From contig NZ_AYTO01000019.1 of assembly GCF_000507145.1 (NCBI RefSeq), forward strand, positions 1-64,000: a stretch of DNA of 64,000 nucleotides, written 5' to 3'. Below, piece by piece: positions 1 to 9,386 of this stretch. Position 1 is the stretch's first letter; every line of letters begins with the position of its first letter. The position numbers and the translations under genes were made by a program. Under the pieces are notes generated by a model. The model was not told where the DNA came from. It saw nothing but the letters and a program-made list of their open reading frames with translations, and did not search any database. The stretch is from Bacillus tequilensis KCTC 13622. Its GTDB lineage: Bacteria; Bacillota; Bacilli; Bacillales; Bacillaceae.

Positions 1-25
1 GTAAAGAAACAGCACAAAACAAAAA

Positions 26-60
26 AGCTTGTAGAAAAAACACCGTTTTCTCTACAAGCT
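26..60 (-). terminator. Intrinsic terminator of the tiny-gene pair
   Basis: A 10-bp stem (26-35 with 51-60, core AGCTTGTAGA) is followed on the minus strand by a T-rich run (A-rich at 14-26 on the plus strand). It lies just beyond the minus-strand small genes and should end their transcript. Confidence 0.75.
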
Positions 61-62
61 GA

Positions 63-93
63 GGCTATGGCGTACCCGCCATAGCCTTTTTTT
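63..93 (+). terminator. Intrinsic terminator for rightward transcript entering from the left
   Basis: A perfect 10-bp stem (63-72 with 77-86, GGCTATGGCG) with a 4-base loop precedes seven T residues on the plus strand. It would stop a plus-strand transcript from outside the window and faces the minus-strand terminator beside it, a typical convergent arrangement. Confidence 0.75.
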
Positions 94-289
94 ATTGCAG
101 TTTGTCCAGCTGATCCTGAAATTGATGCAGCTGGCGACGTTCCGCATCTGTCGAATTGGCATACGCAGAAGATACAGCATTTTTGGCTCTCAGAATCGCT
201 TGCTCCTGATCGCCTTCCTCAAAGCCGTTTGTCACCATGACAGCCTGTTGAACAAATGATTTAGCCTGCTGAAAGAGTTCGTTTCTCAT
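92..289 (-). CDS. Small DUF3813-like protein of unknown function
   Basis: A 65-residue acidic, Gln/Ala-rich, probably helical protein (begins MRNELFQQAKSFV) with no signal peptide or membrane segment. It resembles the small Bacillus DUF3813 family, to which no function is assigned; in B. subtilis the gene next to yitU may be the one called yizC, but I am not certain. Its ATG follows the stop codon of the upstream 50-codon gene with no gap (TAAATG), so the two are almost certainly translationally coupled and transcribed from the sporulation-type promoter at 489-519. Confidence 0.75.
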   Translation of the reverse strand: MRNELFQQAKSFVQQAVMVTNGFEEGDQEQAILRAKNAVSSAYANSTDAERRQLHQFQDQLDKLQ

Positions 290-442
290 TTAAAATTCAA
301 CCTGTCTTTCGGCCGAGTCTCGTGCCGCGGCATGCTGGTGAGCTTCTTCTAATGTAGACCGATATGGAAATCTTGCGGCGTGTAGCCCGATGGAGTCTTT
401 ACCCTGCTGAATAAACCTTCTGGATTTGCTTCGTTTACCCAT
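290..442 (-). CDS. Tiny basic hypothetical protein (50 aa)
   Basis: A 50-codon reading frame starting MGKRSKSRRFIQQG and ending RDSAERQVEF. The N-terminus is strongly basic and the middle is rich in His and Ala. A good ribosome site (GGAAGGGGG, about 450-459) lies upstream of the ATG at 442. The stop codon abuts the start of the next small gene, which supports both being real. I do not recognise the family. The promoter upstream looks sporulation-specific (sigma-G or sigma-E type), so a forespore or mother-cell role is a reasonable inference and nothing more. Confidence 0.7.
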   Translation of the reverse strand: MGKRSKSRRFIQQGKDSIGLHAARFPYRSTLEEAHQHAAARDSAERQVEF

Positions 443-488
443 TGTGAGATGCCCCCTTCCATACTTTGACGAGATGAGTCGTCTTCAA

Positions 489-519
489 TAGTATGGTGGT
501 GCGAAGTAACGTTTATGAG
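489..519 (-). promoter_or_regulatory. Candidate sporulation promoter (sigma-G/sigma-E type)
   Basis: On the minus strand CTCATA (514-519) is followed by an 18-base spacer and CATACTA (489-495, then T). The -10 matches the sigma-G consensus CATnnTA and is close to sigma-E CATACAnT. Spacing fits both. It lies about 45 bases before the 50-aa gene. No start-site data are available from sequence alone. Confidence 0.5.
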
Positions 520-545
520 TGGGAAAAATTAATACGGGCCGGTCT

Positions 546-1358
546 TTAAAGTGAGAAATATTCTTTCAAAAACCTTGCCACGCCGTCCTCTTCATTTGCA
601 GCCGTTGTTCGATCGGCAATCTGCTTGACCGCGTCAATTCCATTGCCCATCGCAACGCCCGTGCCTGCGAATTCAAGCATCTCCAAATCGTTATCCTCAT
701 CCCCGAAAGCAATGATCCGCTCGCTCGGCACGCCGTAATAATCGCTGATTTTCTGCAGGCCGACTGCTTTATTCATACCGCTTTTAATAATTTCAATGAC
801 ATGCCACGGCGCGGCCCATCTTCTATGGTCAATCACCTCGGCATGCACATCCGACAAATAGGAGCGTATGGCCGGCACATCTTCTTCTTTTGCGTGAATG
901 AGGACAGACGTCACATCCTCACCGAGATTTTCCCGCAAGTCTCCGACCGTCACGTTCGTCGTATTCATGTTAAAAGCATCAATCAGGTGCTCGTCATGGT
1001 AATGAAAGTACACGTCGTCAATCACTTCAGCAAGCACATTATGTACGTTGTAGCTCTCGCTGATATCCACCAGCTGTTTAACAACATCAAGCGGCAGCGA
1101 CGTATGATACCTTCCCCAGCTATCGTCCTGCGGATGATGGACAAAAGCTCCGTTAAAATTGACAATTGGCGTTGTCAGCTCCATCTGCTGGTAGTACATG
1201 GAACTTGAACGGTACGGACGCCCTGTTGCGATGCAGACATAATGCCCGTCATTTTTTAAGCGCTGTATCGTCCGAAGGGTGTTTTCTGATATGGTTTTAT
1301 CATCCTTTAATAACGTTCCATCTAAATCTAATGCGATTACGTAGGGTTTTGTCTCCAT
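546..1358 (-). CDS. yitU: Cof-type HAD-superfamily phosphatase YitU
   Basis: A 270-residue cytosolic HAD phosphatase of the Cof/YbiV subfamily, which dephosphorylates small sugar-phosphate or flavin-type substrates. In the family these include 5-amino-6-(ribitylamino)uracil 5'-phosphate, the missing step of riboflavin synthesis. Motif I is DLDGTL near residue 11, with the nucleophile and acid Asp pair. The C-terminal Mg site GDEDNDLEML is near residue 219. A C2-type cap lies between them. The ATG is preceded by AAAGGAG. It is divergent from yitV, with which it shares a 120-bp intergenic region. The exact substrate cannot be read from sequence. Confidence 0.9.
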   Translation of the reverse strand: METKPYVIALDLDGTLLKDDKTISENTLRTIQRLKNDGHYVCIATGRPYRSSSMYYQQMELTTPIVNFNGAFVHHPQDDSWGRYHTSLPLDVVKQLVDISESYNVHNVLAEVIDDVYFHYHDEHLIDAFNMNTTNVTVGDLRENLGEDVTSVLIHAKEEDVPAIRSYLSDVHAEVIDHRRWAAPWHVIEIIKSGMNKAVGLQKISDYYGVPSERIIAFGDEDNDLEMLEFAGTGVAMGNGIDAVKQIADRTTAANEEDGVARFLKEYFSL

Positions 1359-1478
1359 GAAAAGCTCCTTTAACCTTAGATTTTGCTTGTTTTGCCTTAC
1401 TTACAGTGTAGCTTTTTACCATCTTTATTGTCTACATGTTACACTTATGATTATGGTTATCCTAAGGAGGGGCACATT

Positions 1479-2246
1479 GTGATTCAAATTGAAAACCAAA
1501 CCGTTTCCGGTATTCCGTTTTTACATATTGTGAAGGAAGAGAACAGGAACCGCGCTGTTCCTCTCGTGATGTTTATACATGGTTTTACAAGCGCGAAGGA
1601 ACATAACCTTCATATTGCTTATCTGCTTGCGGAGAAAGGCTTCAGAGCCATTCTGCCGGAGGCTCTGCACCATGGCGAACGGGGAGAAGAGATGGCTGTT
1701 GAAGAGCTTGCCGGCCATTTTTGGGACATCGTGCTCAATGAGATTGAAGAGATCGGCGTACTCAAAACCCATTTTGAAAAAGAGGGCCTGATAGACGGCG
1801 GCCGCATCGGCCTCGCAGGCACATCAATGGGCGGCATCACAACGCTTGGCGCATTGACTGCTTATGATTGGATAAAAGCCGGCGTCAGCCTGATGGGAAG
1901 CCCGAACTATGTGGAGCTTTTTCAGCAGCAGATTGACCATATCAAATCTCAGGGCATTGATATCGATGTGCCGGAAGCAAAGGTGCAGGAGCTGGTGAAG
2001 CGTCTCGAATTGCGTGATCTCAGCCTCCAGCCGGACAAATTGCGACAGCGCCCGCTATTATTTTGGCACGGCGCAAAAGATAAAGTCGTGCCGTACGCGC
2101 CGACCCGGGCATTTTATGATACGATCAAATCCCATTACAGCGAGCAGCCGGAACGCCTCCAATTTATCGGAGATGAGAACGCCGATCATAAAGTCCCGCG
2201 AACAGCTGTGTTAAAAACGATTGAATGGTTTGATATGCATTTATAA
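1479..2246 (+). CDS. yitV: Alpha/beta hydrolase (esterase) YitV
   Basis: A 255-residue serine hydrolase of the alpha/beta fold. Visible elements in order are the oxyanion-hole region HGFTSAKEHN, the nucleophile elbow GTSMGG, a probable acid in HGAKDKVVP, and a C-terminal catalytic His in ADHKVP. A longer reading frame exists from 1383, but AAGGAGG at 1464-1470 sits eight bases before GTG 1479, so that start is chosen. No secretion signal is seen, so the enzyme should be cytosolic. The substrate is unknown. It may be co-expressed with yitW downstream, though yitW also has its own promoter. Confidence 0.85.
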   Translation: MIQIENQTVSGIPFLHIVKEENRNRAVPLVMFIHGFTSAKEHNLHIAYLLAEKGFRAILPEALHHGERGEEMAVEELAGHFWDIVLNEIEEIGVLKTHFEKEGLIDGGRIGLAGTSMGGITTLGALTAYDWIKAGVSLMGSPNYVELFQQQIDHIKSQGIDIDVPEAKVQELVKRLELRDLSLQPDKLRQRPLLFWHGAKDKVVPYAPTRAFYDTIKSHYSEQPERLQFIGDENADHKVPRTAVLKTIEWFDMHL

Positions 2247-2258
2247 AGCGTAAAGGTG

Positions 2259-2286
2259 TTAACACTGGCTGAATTTACGTTATACT
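2259..2286 (+). promoter_or_regulatory. Sigma-A-type promoter of yitW
   Basis: TTAACA (2259-2264), a 16-base spacer, and TATACT (2281-2286). It lies about 25 bases before the GTG of yitW. Confidence 0.55.
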
Positions 2287-2310
2287 GTAGAAAAAAAGGA
2301 GTGAGGGAAC

Positions 2311-2619
2311 GTGGAAGAAGCATTAAAAGAAAACATCATGGGCGCCCTGGAACAGGTTGTCGACCCTGAGCTTGGCGTTGATATCGTGAATCTTGGCTTA
2401 GTATACGACGTTGATATGGATGAAGACGGCTTAACGCACGTGACGATGACACTGACATCAATGGGCTGCCCTTTAGCGCCGATTATCGTGGATGAAGTGA
2501 AAAAGGCGTTAGCGGACCTTCCTGAAGTGAAAGAGACAGAGGTTCACATTGTATGGAATCCGCCTTGGACAAGAGATAAAATGTCCAGATATGCGAAAAT
2601 TGCACTTGGCATTCAATAA
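2311..2619 (+). CDS. yitW: MIP18/DUF59-family protein YitW (SufT-like)
   Basis: A 102-residue protein of the MIP18 (DUF59) family, whose members help load iron-sulfur clusters (SufT, Cia2) or occur as a domain of PaaD. The signature is an acidic N-terminal segment VDPELGVDIVNLGLVY followed by the conserved Cys in TSMGCP, and the C-terminal VWNPPW block. It starts at GTG 2311 after AAAAAGGAGTGAGG. A strong terminator closes the unit at 2632. A role in Fe-S protein maturation is an inference from the family. Confidence 0.88.
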   Translation: MEEALKENIMGALEQVVDPELGVDIVNLGLVYDVDMDEDGLTHVTMTLTSMGCPLAPIIVDEVKKALADLPEVKETEVHIVWNPPWTRDKMSRYAKIALGIQ

Positions 2620-2631
2620 ACAAAACAAAAG

Positions 2632-2664
2632 AGGACAGCCTGACATGTGAGGCTGTCCTTTTTT
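2632..2664 (+). terminator. Terminator after yitW
   Basis: A 10-bp stem AGGACAGCCT (2632-2641) pairs with 2650-2659 and is followed by a run of T. Confidence 0.85.
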
Positions 2665-2687
2665 ACCGCTGAAAGGGGTGAAAGGAA

Positions 2688-2858
2688 ATGATGTACCTGC
2701 TGGCTGTTTTATGCCCGCCGCTCGCTGTTTTGTTTTCGGGAAAACCGTTTCAGGCCTTGCTGAATCTCATCTTGACCTGTATCTTTTGGCTGCCGGGCGC
2801 GATTCACGCCTGCTTTATCGTCGCCGACCGCCGCGCCGAAAAACGGTCAAGGAGATAA
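2688..2858 (+). CDS. Pmp3/UPF0057-family small membrane protein
   Basis: A 56-residue protein starting MMYLLAVLCPPLAVLFSGKP with a second hydrophobic stretch LLNLILTCIFWLPGAIHACF and a basic tail. Two membrane helices, the CPP motif in the first helix and the FWLPG-IHA segment in the second are hallmarks of the Pmp3/YqaE family of stress-associated membrane proteolipids. AAAGGGG and AAAGG lie just upstream of the double ATG (2688 and 2691), so either could start translation. It lies between the yitW terminator and yitY. Cellular role is unknown; family members affect membrane potential in yeast. Confidence 0.82.
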   Translation: MMYLLAVLCPPLAVLFSGKPFQALLNLILTCIFWLPGAIHACFIVADRRAEKRSRR

Positions 2859-2882
2859 TTCGGAAAATTGAAGGCGCGGCCA

Positions 2883-4350
<1,468 letters not shown>

Positions 4351-4351
<1 letters not shown>

Positions 4352-4890
4352 TGGGGAAAAACAAATTAAAATGGCTGACATTATCACAAAGCAGCGTGTT
4401 CTTCGCAAGCAGCTTGATCTTTCCGTTTTATATATTGTTTGTGAAAAATATCGGCTCAAGCTACACGCAGTTCGGTTTTTCCTACGGATTGTTCGGATTG
4501 AGCGGGGCGCTTATTTATCCGCTGCTCGGCCGGCTGTCTGAAAGGCTCGACAGCCGTTATTTCCTGCTCGCGAACTCTTGGGGCATGGCCGTGCTGCTTT
4601 TGTATGTTCCGCATATCGGAAGCGTCGGTCAAGTGTATATCGTCCAAGTGCTGTTGGGACTTTTGGGAGCAATGCAAAAGCATGGAGAAAAAGTGCTGAT
4701 TGCCGACTTTACAGACAGCGGAGAGCGCGGAAAGAAAATTGGGAATTATCATTTTTGGACTGCGGTTTTTTCAGCGGCAGCCATCATGCTCGGCGGCTTT
4801 CTTGCCGATTTTTTTACAGTGCAAATGATTTTTTATGCAAGCTCTATTCTTTATTTTTTGAGCGGATTGATGATGATGAAAACAGGCTGA
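4351..4890 (+). CDS. yitZ: Short MFS-type membrane protein YitZ (half-length)
   Basis: A 179-residue protein with about five hydrophobic helices resembling the N-terminal half of a major facilitator efflux protein. The loop between helices 2 and 3 has an MFS-like GRLSERLDSR. Full MFS proteins have 12 helices in about 400 residues, so this is half length. No matching C-terminal half follows in any frame: the last codons run into a strong terminator and then the arg promoter. It could be a remnant or a stand-alone half-transporter. It is coupled to yitY by a one-base overlap. Confidence 0.75.
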
Positions 4891-4910
4891 CTTGGTCAGC
4901 CTGTTTTTTT
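4881..4910 (+). terminator. Terminator overlapping the end of yitZ
   Basis: An 11-bp perfect stem (4881-4891 with 4895-4905) with TTG loop and seven T. The last three codons and stop of yitZ form the left arm. Confidence 0.9.
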
Positions 4911-5001
4911 ATGCCATTGAAAAAAGCGGTAAATCAACGTTTTTCGCTGCAAAAGCACAGTTTTTCAGGAACGGATTTTTCATTGAACAGAAAATTTACA
5001 A

Positions 5002-5054
5002 GTGAATAAAAATATTAAATATACGATTGAATTAATTTTTATTCATGTTATAAT
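5002..5054 (+). promoter_or_regulatory. argC promoter with ARG-box operators (AhrC)
   Basis: Sigma-A promoter TTGAAT (5027-5032), 16-base spacer, TATAAT (5049-5054). Two AT-rich half-palindromes resembling the ARG box surround it: GTGAATAAAAATATT (5002-5016) and, inverted, ACATGAATAAAAATTAAT (5048-5031). AhrC/ArgR of Bacillus binds such pairs and represses argC with arginine. The promoter is directly visible; the repressor assignment rests on established knowledge. Confidence 0.8.
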
Positions 5055-5093
5055 GTTAAATAATTTCACAAAGACCAAGAAGGTGAACTTGTT

Positions 5094-6131
5094 TTGAAAA
5101 TAGGAATTGTAGGCGCTACAGGATATGGAGGCACCGAACTTGTCAGGATTCTCTCGCATCACCCTCATGCAGAGGAATGTATACTTTATTCATCCAGCGG
5201 AGAAGGGAATGTCTATAGCGAGGTTTATCCTCATCTTACCGGTTTAGCCGATCAGAAGCTGAAGCCGATTGATATGAATACGATCAAACACGAAATAGAT
5301 ATCATGTTTCTCGCTGCGCCCCCCGGAGTATCAAGTGAATTGACTCCGCAGCTGGCGGATGCGGGAATACCGGTTATTGATCTGTCAGGTGATCTGAGGA
5401 TCAAAGAGCCGGCTGAATATGAAAAGTGGTATAAACGGACAGCTGCACCGAAGGAAGTGGTTCATGAGGCGGTTTACGGGCTGGCGGAACTGAATCCAAA
5501 GCAAATTCAACAGGCGAAACTCATTGCCAATCCGGGCTGTTTTCCGACGGCTGTTTTACTTGGCCTCGCGCCATTGGCGCAAAAAAAACTGCTCAATGAA
5601 TCTTTCGTTATTGTTGACGCAAAGACCGGTGTTTCCGGAGCGGGAAGAAAAGCATCCATGGGAACTCATTTTTCTGAGCTGAACGGCAATTTTAAAATTT
5701 ACAAAGTCAATGAACATCAGCACACGCCTGAAATTGAACAGGCGCTGCAAAAATGGCAGCCAGGGCTCGGGCCTATCACATTTTCCGCTCATTTGGTTCC
5801 GATGACAAGGGGCATCATGGCGACGATGTATACGCAAGTAACCTCTGACCTATCGGCAGAAGACCTGCATCATTTATATTCGGAATTTTACCAAGATTCA
5901 TATTTTGTGAGAGTAAGGCCAAAAGGGCAGTATCCGCAAACGAAGGAAGTGTACGGCAGTAATTTCTGTGATATCGCCGTGACGCTCGACGAGAGAACGA
6001 ACCGGGTCACAATCGTCTCGGTTATCGATAATTTAATGAAGGGTGCCGCCGGTCAGGCTGTGCAGAACTTTAATATCATGAATGGCTGGAATGAAGAGAC
6101 TGGGCTCACCATGACGCCAATTTATCCATAG
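5094..6131 (+). CDS. argC: N-acetyl-gamma-glutamyl-phosphate reductase
   Basis: ArgC (345 aa) reduces N-acetylglutamyl-5-phosphate to the semialdehyde with NADPH, the third step of ornithine synthesis in the cytosol. The NADP-binding loop [10 protein letters not shown] is at residues 7-16 and the catalytic Cys is in NPGCFPTA near residue 149. The start is a TTG at 5094, placed eight bases after AAGAAGGTG; no ATG competes. It is the first gene of argCJBD-carAB-argF and lies directly behind the arginine-repressed promoter. Confidence 0.97.
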   Translation: MKIGIVGATGYGGTELVRILSHHPHAEECILYSSSGEGNVYSEVYPHLTGLADQKLKPIDMNTIKHEIDIMFLAAPPGVSSELTPQLADAGIPVIDLSGDLRIKEPAEYEKWYKRTAAPKEVVHEAVYGLAELNPKQIQQAKLIANPGCFPTAVLLGLAPLAQKKLLNESFVIVDAKTGVSGAGRKASMGTHFSELNGNFKIYKVNEHQHTPEIEQALQKWQPGLGPITFSAHLVPMTRGIMATMYTQVTSDLSAEDLHHLYSEFYQDSYFVRVRPKGQYPQTKEVYGSNFCDIAVTLDERTNRVTIVSVIDNLMKGAAGQAVQNFNIMNGWNEETGLTMTPIYP

Positions 6132-6150
6132 AACGGGAGAGAATCGAATC

Positions 6151-7371
6151 ATGATTCAGTTAAGTGAAGATCAAATAGTAAAAGTAACAGGTGGTGTATC
6201 CTCGCCAAAAGGGTTTCAGGCAAAGGGCGTGCATTGCGGTCTGCGCTACTCGAAAAAAGACCTTGGCGTCATTATCAGCGAGACGCCGGCAGCAAGCGCG
6301 GCGGTTTACACCCAAAGCCATTTTCAAGCCGCGCCGATCAAAGTCACACAAGACAGCTTGAAGTATGGATCAGCATTGAAAGCCGTCATCGTCAACAGCG
6401 CCATTGCCAACGCCTGCACGGGAGAACAGGGCTTAAAGGACGCATACACAATGCGGGAGAGCCTTGCTTCGCAGCTTGGCATTGAACCGGAGCTTGTCGC
6501 TGTTTCATCAACGGGCGTCATCGGCGAGCATTTAGACATGGAAAAAATCCATGCGGGGATCGAGCTGCTGAAAGAAACACCTGCGGGATCAGGCGATTTT
6601 GAGGAAGCGATTTTAACAACTGATACGGTGATCAAGCAGACGTGCTATGAGCTGACAATCGGCGGCAAAACAGTCACGATCGGCGGAGCGGCCAAAGGCT
6701 CAGGGATGATCCATCCGAACATGGCCACGATGCTGGGATTTGTGACAACTGACGCGGCAATTGAAGAAAAAACGCTGCAAAAGGCGCTGCGTGATATCAC
6801 TGACGTTTCATTTAACCAAATCACAGTTGACGGTGAAACATCCACAAACGACATGGTCTTGGTGATGGCAAATGGCTGCGCCGAAAATGAGTGCCTGACG
6901 GAAGATCATCCAGACTGGCCTGTCTTTAAAAAAGCGCTCTTGCTCACTTGTGAGGATTTGGCTAAAGAGATTGCCAGAGACGGAGAAGGCGCGACAAAAC
7001 TAATTGAAGCCCAAGTACAAGGGGCGAAAAACAATCTTGATGCAAACGTCATTGCAAAAAAAATTGTCGGCTCGAGTCTCGTGAAAACGGCAGTCTACGG
7101 TACAGATGCCAACTGGGGGCGCATCATCGGAGCCATCGGACACAGCGCAGCACAAGTGACGGCAGAAGAAGTAGAGGTTTACCTCGGGGGCCAATGCCTG
7201 TTTAAGCATAACGAACCTCAGCCATTCTCTGAATCTCTCGCCAAGGAATACCTTGAAGGAGATGAAATCACCATTGTCATCAAGATGGCTGAAGGGGACG
7301 GGAACGGAAGAGCGTGGGGCTGTGACTTGACCTATGACTATATCAAAATTAACGCGAGCTATCGCACGTAA
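6151..7371 (+). CDS. argJ: Bifunctional glutamate N-acetyltransferase / ornithine acetyltransferase
   Basis: ArgJ (406 aa) transfers the acetyl group from N-acetylornithine to glutamate, and can also use acetyl-CoA, so it runs the cyclic ornithine pathway. The protein self-cleaves before the nucleophilic Thr in the block [15 protein letters not shown] (around residue 195), giving alpha and beta chains. Length is standard. It follows argC by 19 bases and precedes argB by 11 bases, all in one transcript. Confidence 0.97.
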   Translation: MIQLSEDQIVKVTGGVSSPKGFQAKGVHCGLRYSKKDLGVIISETPAASAAVYTQSHFQAAPIKVTQDSLKYGSALKAVIVNSAIANACTGEQGLKDAYTMRESLASQLGIEPELVAVSSTGVIGEHLDMEKIHAGIELLKETPAGSGDFEEAILTTDTVIKQTCYELTIGGKTVTIGGAAKGSGMIHPNMATMLGFVTTDAAIEEKTLQKALRDITDVSFNQITVDGETSTNDMVLVMANGCAENECLTEDHPDWPVFKKALLLTCEDLAKEIARDGEGATKLIEAQVQGAKNNLDANVIAKKIVGSSLVKTAVYGTDANWGRIIGAIGHSAAQVTAEEVEVYLGGQCLFKHNEPQPFSESLAKEYLEGDEITIVIKMAEGDGNGRAWGCDLTYDYIKINASYRT

Positions 7372-7382
7372 TAAAGGGGAGC

Positions 7383-8162
7383 ATGATGAAGAAAACAATC
7401 GTTTTTAAATGCGGAGGAAGTGTCATCCGTGAGCTGTCTGAGGAATTTTTTCATAACCTGAAAGAACTGGTGGCGTCAGGATGGAAACTGGCAATCGTTC
7501 ACGGCGGCGGCCCGGAAATCACAAATATGCTGAAACGGTTAAATATGAAAACCGAGTTTTCGGGAGGCCAGCGGAAAACAACGAAGCCGGTGCTCGAAGT
7601 GGCGGAGATGGTTTTATCCGGCTCTGTGAATAAATTTTTCGTTGCCGAGCTCGCCAAACACGGATTGCGTGCCGCAGGGGTCTCCGGCAAGGACGGAGGT
7701 CTTTTGGAGGCTGATTATCTCGATCCGGAAACATACGGGGAAGTCGGAGAAATCAAAAAAGTCGATGCATCCATAGTGAACGCGCTGATGGAAAAAGGCA
7801 TCATTCCCGTTATTGCGCCGCTGTCTATGACAAGTGACTGCAAGACGCTGAATGTGAATGCCGATCTGGCCGCTTCAGCTGTCGCCGGAGCGCTTGAAGC
7901 CGATAAGCTGATGTTCGTTACAGATGTAGATGGAATCATGAAAGAAAAGCAGCGTCTCGACGTCCTGACTCCTGAGGAGATTCAAATACTGATCAAGCAG
8001 GAAGTCATCACAGGGGGGATGATTCCGAAGGTCAATTCAGCCTTGTCGGCTTTATCAGATCAGGTGTCTGAAGTTATGATCGTAAACGGCAAAGGAGCAT
8101 TCTTCGCAGAACATACCTTTCAAGGAACAAAAATTGTCAAAACAAAGGAGGCTGTTTCATGA
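7383..8162 (+). CDS. argB: N-acetylglutamate kinase
   Basis: ArgB (258-259 aa) phosphorylates N-acetylglutamate. The amino-acid kinase fold is shown by KCGGS near the N-terminus, the glycine-rich HGGGPEI and the C-terminal ATP-binding region VTDVDGI. There are two consecutive ATG codons at 7383 and 7386 behind AAAGGGG. The last four bases overlap argD (ATGA), a coupling junction. It is a short, Gram-positive-type enzyme without the long N-terminal helix of arginine-inhibited ArgB proteins. Confidence 0.96.
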   Translation: MMKKTIVFKCGGSVIRELSEEFFHNLKELVASGWKLAIVHGGGPEITNMLKRLNMKTEFSGGQRKTTKPVLEVAEMVLSGSVNKFFVAELAKHGLRAAGVSGKDGGLLEADYLDPETYGEVGEIKKVDASIVNALMEKGIIPVIAPLSMTSDCKTLNVNADLAASAVAGALEADKLMFVTDVDGIMKEKQRLDVLTPEEIQILIKQEVITGGMIPKVNSALSALSDQVSEVMIVNGKGAFFAEHTFQGTKIVKTKEAVS

Positions 8163-9316
8163 GCAGCTTGTTTCAAACCTATGGCCGCTGGGATATTGAC
8201 ATCAAAAAAGCAAAGGGAACGTACGTTGAGGATCAAAACGGCAAAACATATCTCGATTTCATTCAGGGGATTGCGGTATCCAATCTGGGCCACTGCCATG
8301 AAGCGGTGACAGAAGCAGTCAAAAAACAGCTCGGCAGCGTATGGCACGTATCGAATTTGTTTCAAAACAGTCTCCAGGAGCAAGCGGCACAGAAGCTGGC
8401 TGCACACAGTGCGGGAGACCTCGTTTTTTTCTGCAACAGCGGGGCGGAAGCGAATGAAGGCGCGATCAAGCTCGCCCGAAAAGCAACTGGAAAAACGAAA
8501 ATCATCACGTTCCTTCAATCGTTCCATGGCCGCACATATGCAGGGATGGCTGCAACCGGACAGGATAAAATCAAAACAGGCTTCGGCCCGATGCTGGAAG
8601 GCTTTCACTACTTGCCGTACAACGACCCTTTTGCATTTGAGGCTTTTGAAGAGGAAGACGGCATTGCCGCAGTGATGCTTGAAACAGTTCAGGGGGAAGG
8701 CGGAGTCAATCCGGCGAGCGCTGAATTTTTAACAGCCGTCCAGTCGTTTTGCAAGGAAAAAGAGGCCCTTCTGATCATTGATGAAATCCAGACTGGCATC
8801 GGACGGACGGGAAAGGGATTTGCATACGAGCACTTCGGACTCTCACCGGATATTATCACAGCCGCAAAAGGATTGGGAAACGGCTTTCCGGTCGGCGCTG
8901 TTATCGGAAAAAAACAGCTAGGAAAAGCGTTTACCCCTGGTTCTCACGGAACCACTTTCGGAGGAAATATGCTGGCGATGGCTGCTGTGAATGCCACATT
9001 GCAAATTGTTTTCCAGCCTGATTTTCTGCAAGAGGCTGCTGACAAAGGGACATTTTTAAAAGAACAGCTCGAGGCTGAGCTAAACAGCCCTTTTGTCAAA
9101 CAAATCCGCGGGAAAGGATTAATGCTTGGAATTGAGTGTGATGGCCCGGTTGCTGACATCATTACTGAATTGCAAACATTAGGCTTGCTTGTACTGCCGG
9201 CCGGACCGAACGTCATTCGTCTGCTGCCGCCGCTCACCGTGACAAAGGATGAAATAGCAGAAGCAATCAGCAAGCTGAAACAGGCAATCGCTCAGCATTC
9301 CGCTGTAAACCAATAA
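8159..9316 (+). CDS. argD: Acetylornithine aminotransferase
   Basis: ArgD (385 aa) is a class-III PLP aminotransferase converting N-acetylglutamate semialdehyde to N-acetylornithine. Landmarks are NSGAEANEGAIKLAR, the PLP-ring Asp in IDEIQTGIGRTG and the Schiff-base Lys in TAAKGLGNGFPVGA near residue 240. It overlaps argB by four bases. A 70-base gap with an AT-rich ARG-box-like stretch separates it from carA. Confidence 0.97.
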   Translation: MSSLFQTYGRWDIDIKKAKGTYVEDQNGKTYLDFIQGIAVSNLGHCHEAVTEAVKKQLGSVWHVSNLFQNSLQEQAAQKLAAHSAGDLVFFCNSGAEANEGAIKLARKATGKTKIITFLQSFHGRTYAGMAATGQDKIKTGFGPMLEGFHYLPYNDPFAFEAFEEEDGIAAVMLETVQGEGGVNPASAEFLTAVQSFCKEKEALLIIDEIQTGIGRTGKGFAYEHFGLSPDIITAAKGLGNGFPVGAVIGKKQLGKAFTPGSHGTTFGGNMLAMAAVNATLQIVFQPDFLQEAADKGTFLKEQLEAELNSPFVKQIRGKGLMLGIECDGPVADIITELQTLGLLVLPAGPNVIRLLPPLTVTKDEIAEAISKLKQAIAQHSAVNQ

Positions 9317-9342
9317 TTTTTTTTCGGCACAAAGGTATAAAA

Positions 9343-9368
9343 ATTCATTTTTATAATTAATTATTCAT
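9343..9368 (+). promoter_or_regulatory. Candidate internal ARG box between argD and carA
   Basis: An AT-rich 26-bp element begins and ends with ATTCAT and contains TTTTTATAATTAATTA. It resembles the ARG-box pair at argC. This suggests a secondary arginine control point, or an internal promoter for carAB-argF. It is inferred from similarity only. Confidence 0.4.
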
Positions 9369-9386
9369 CAAGAGGTGGGCTGTTAA

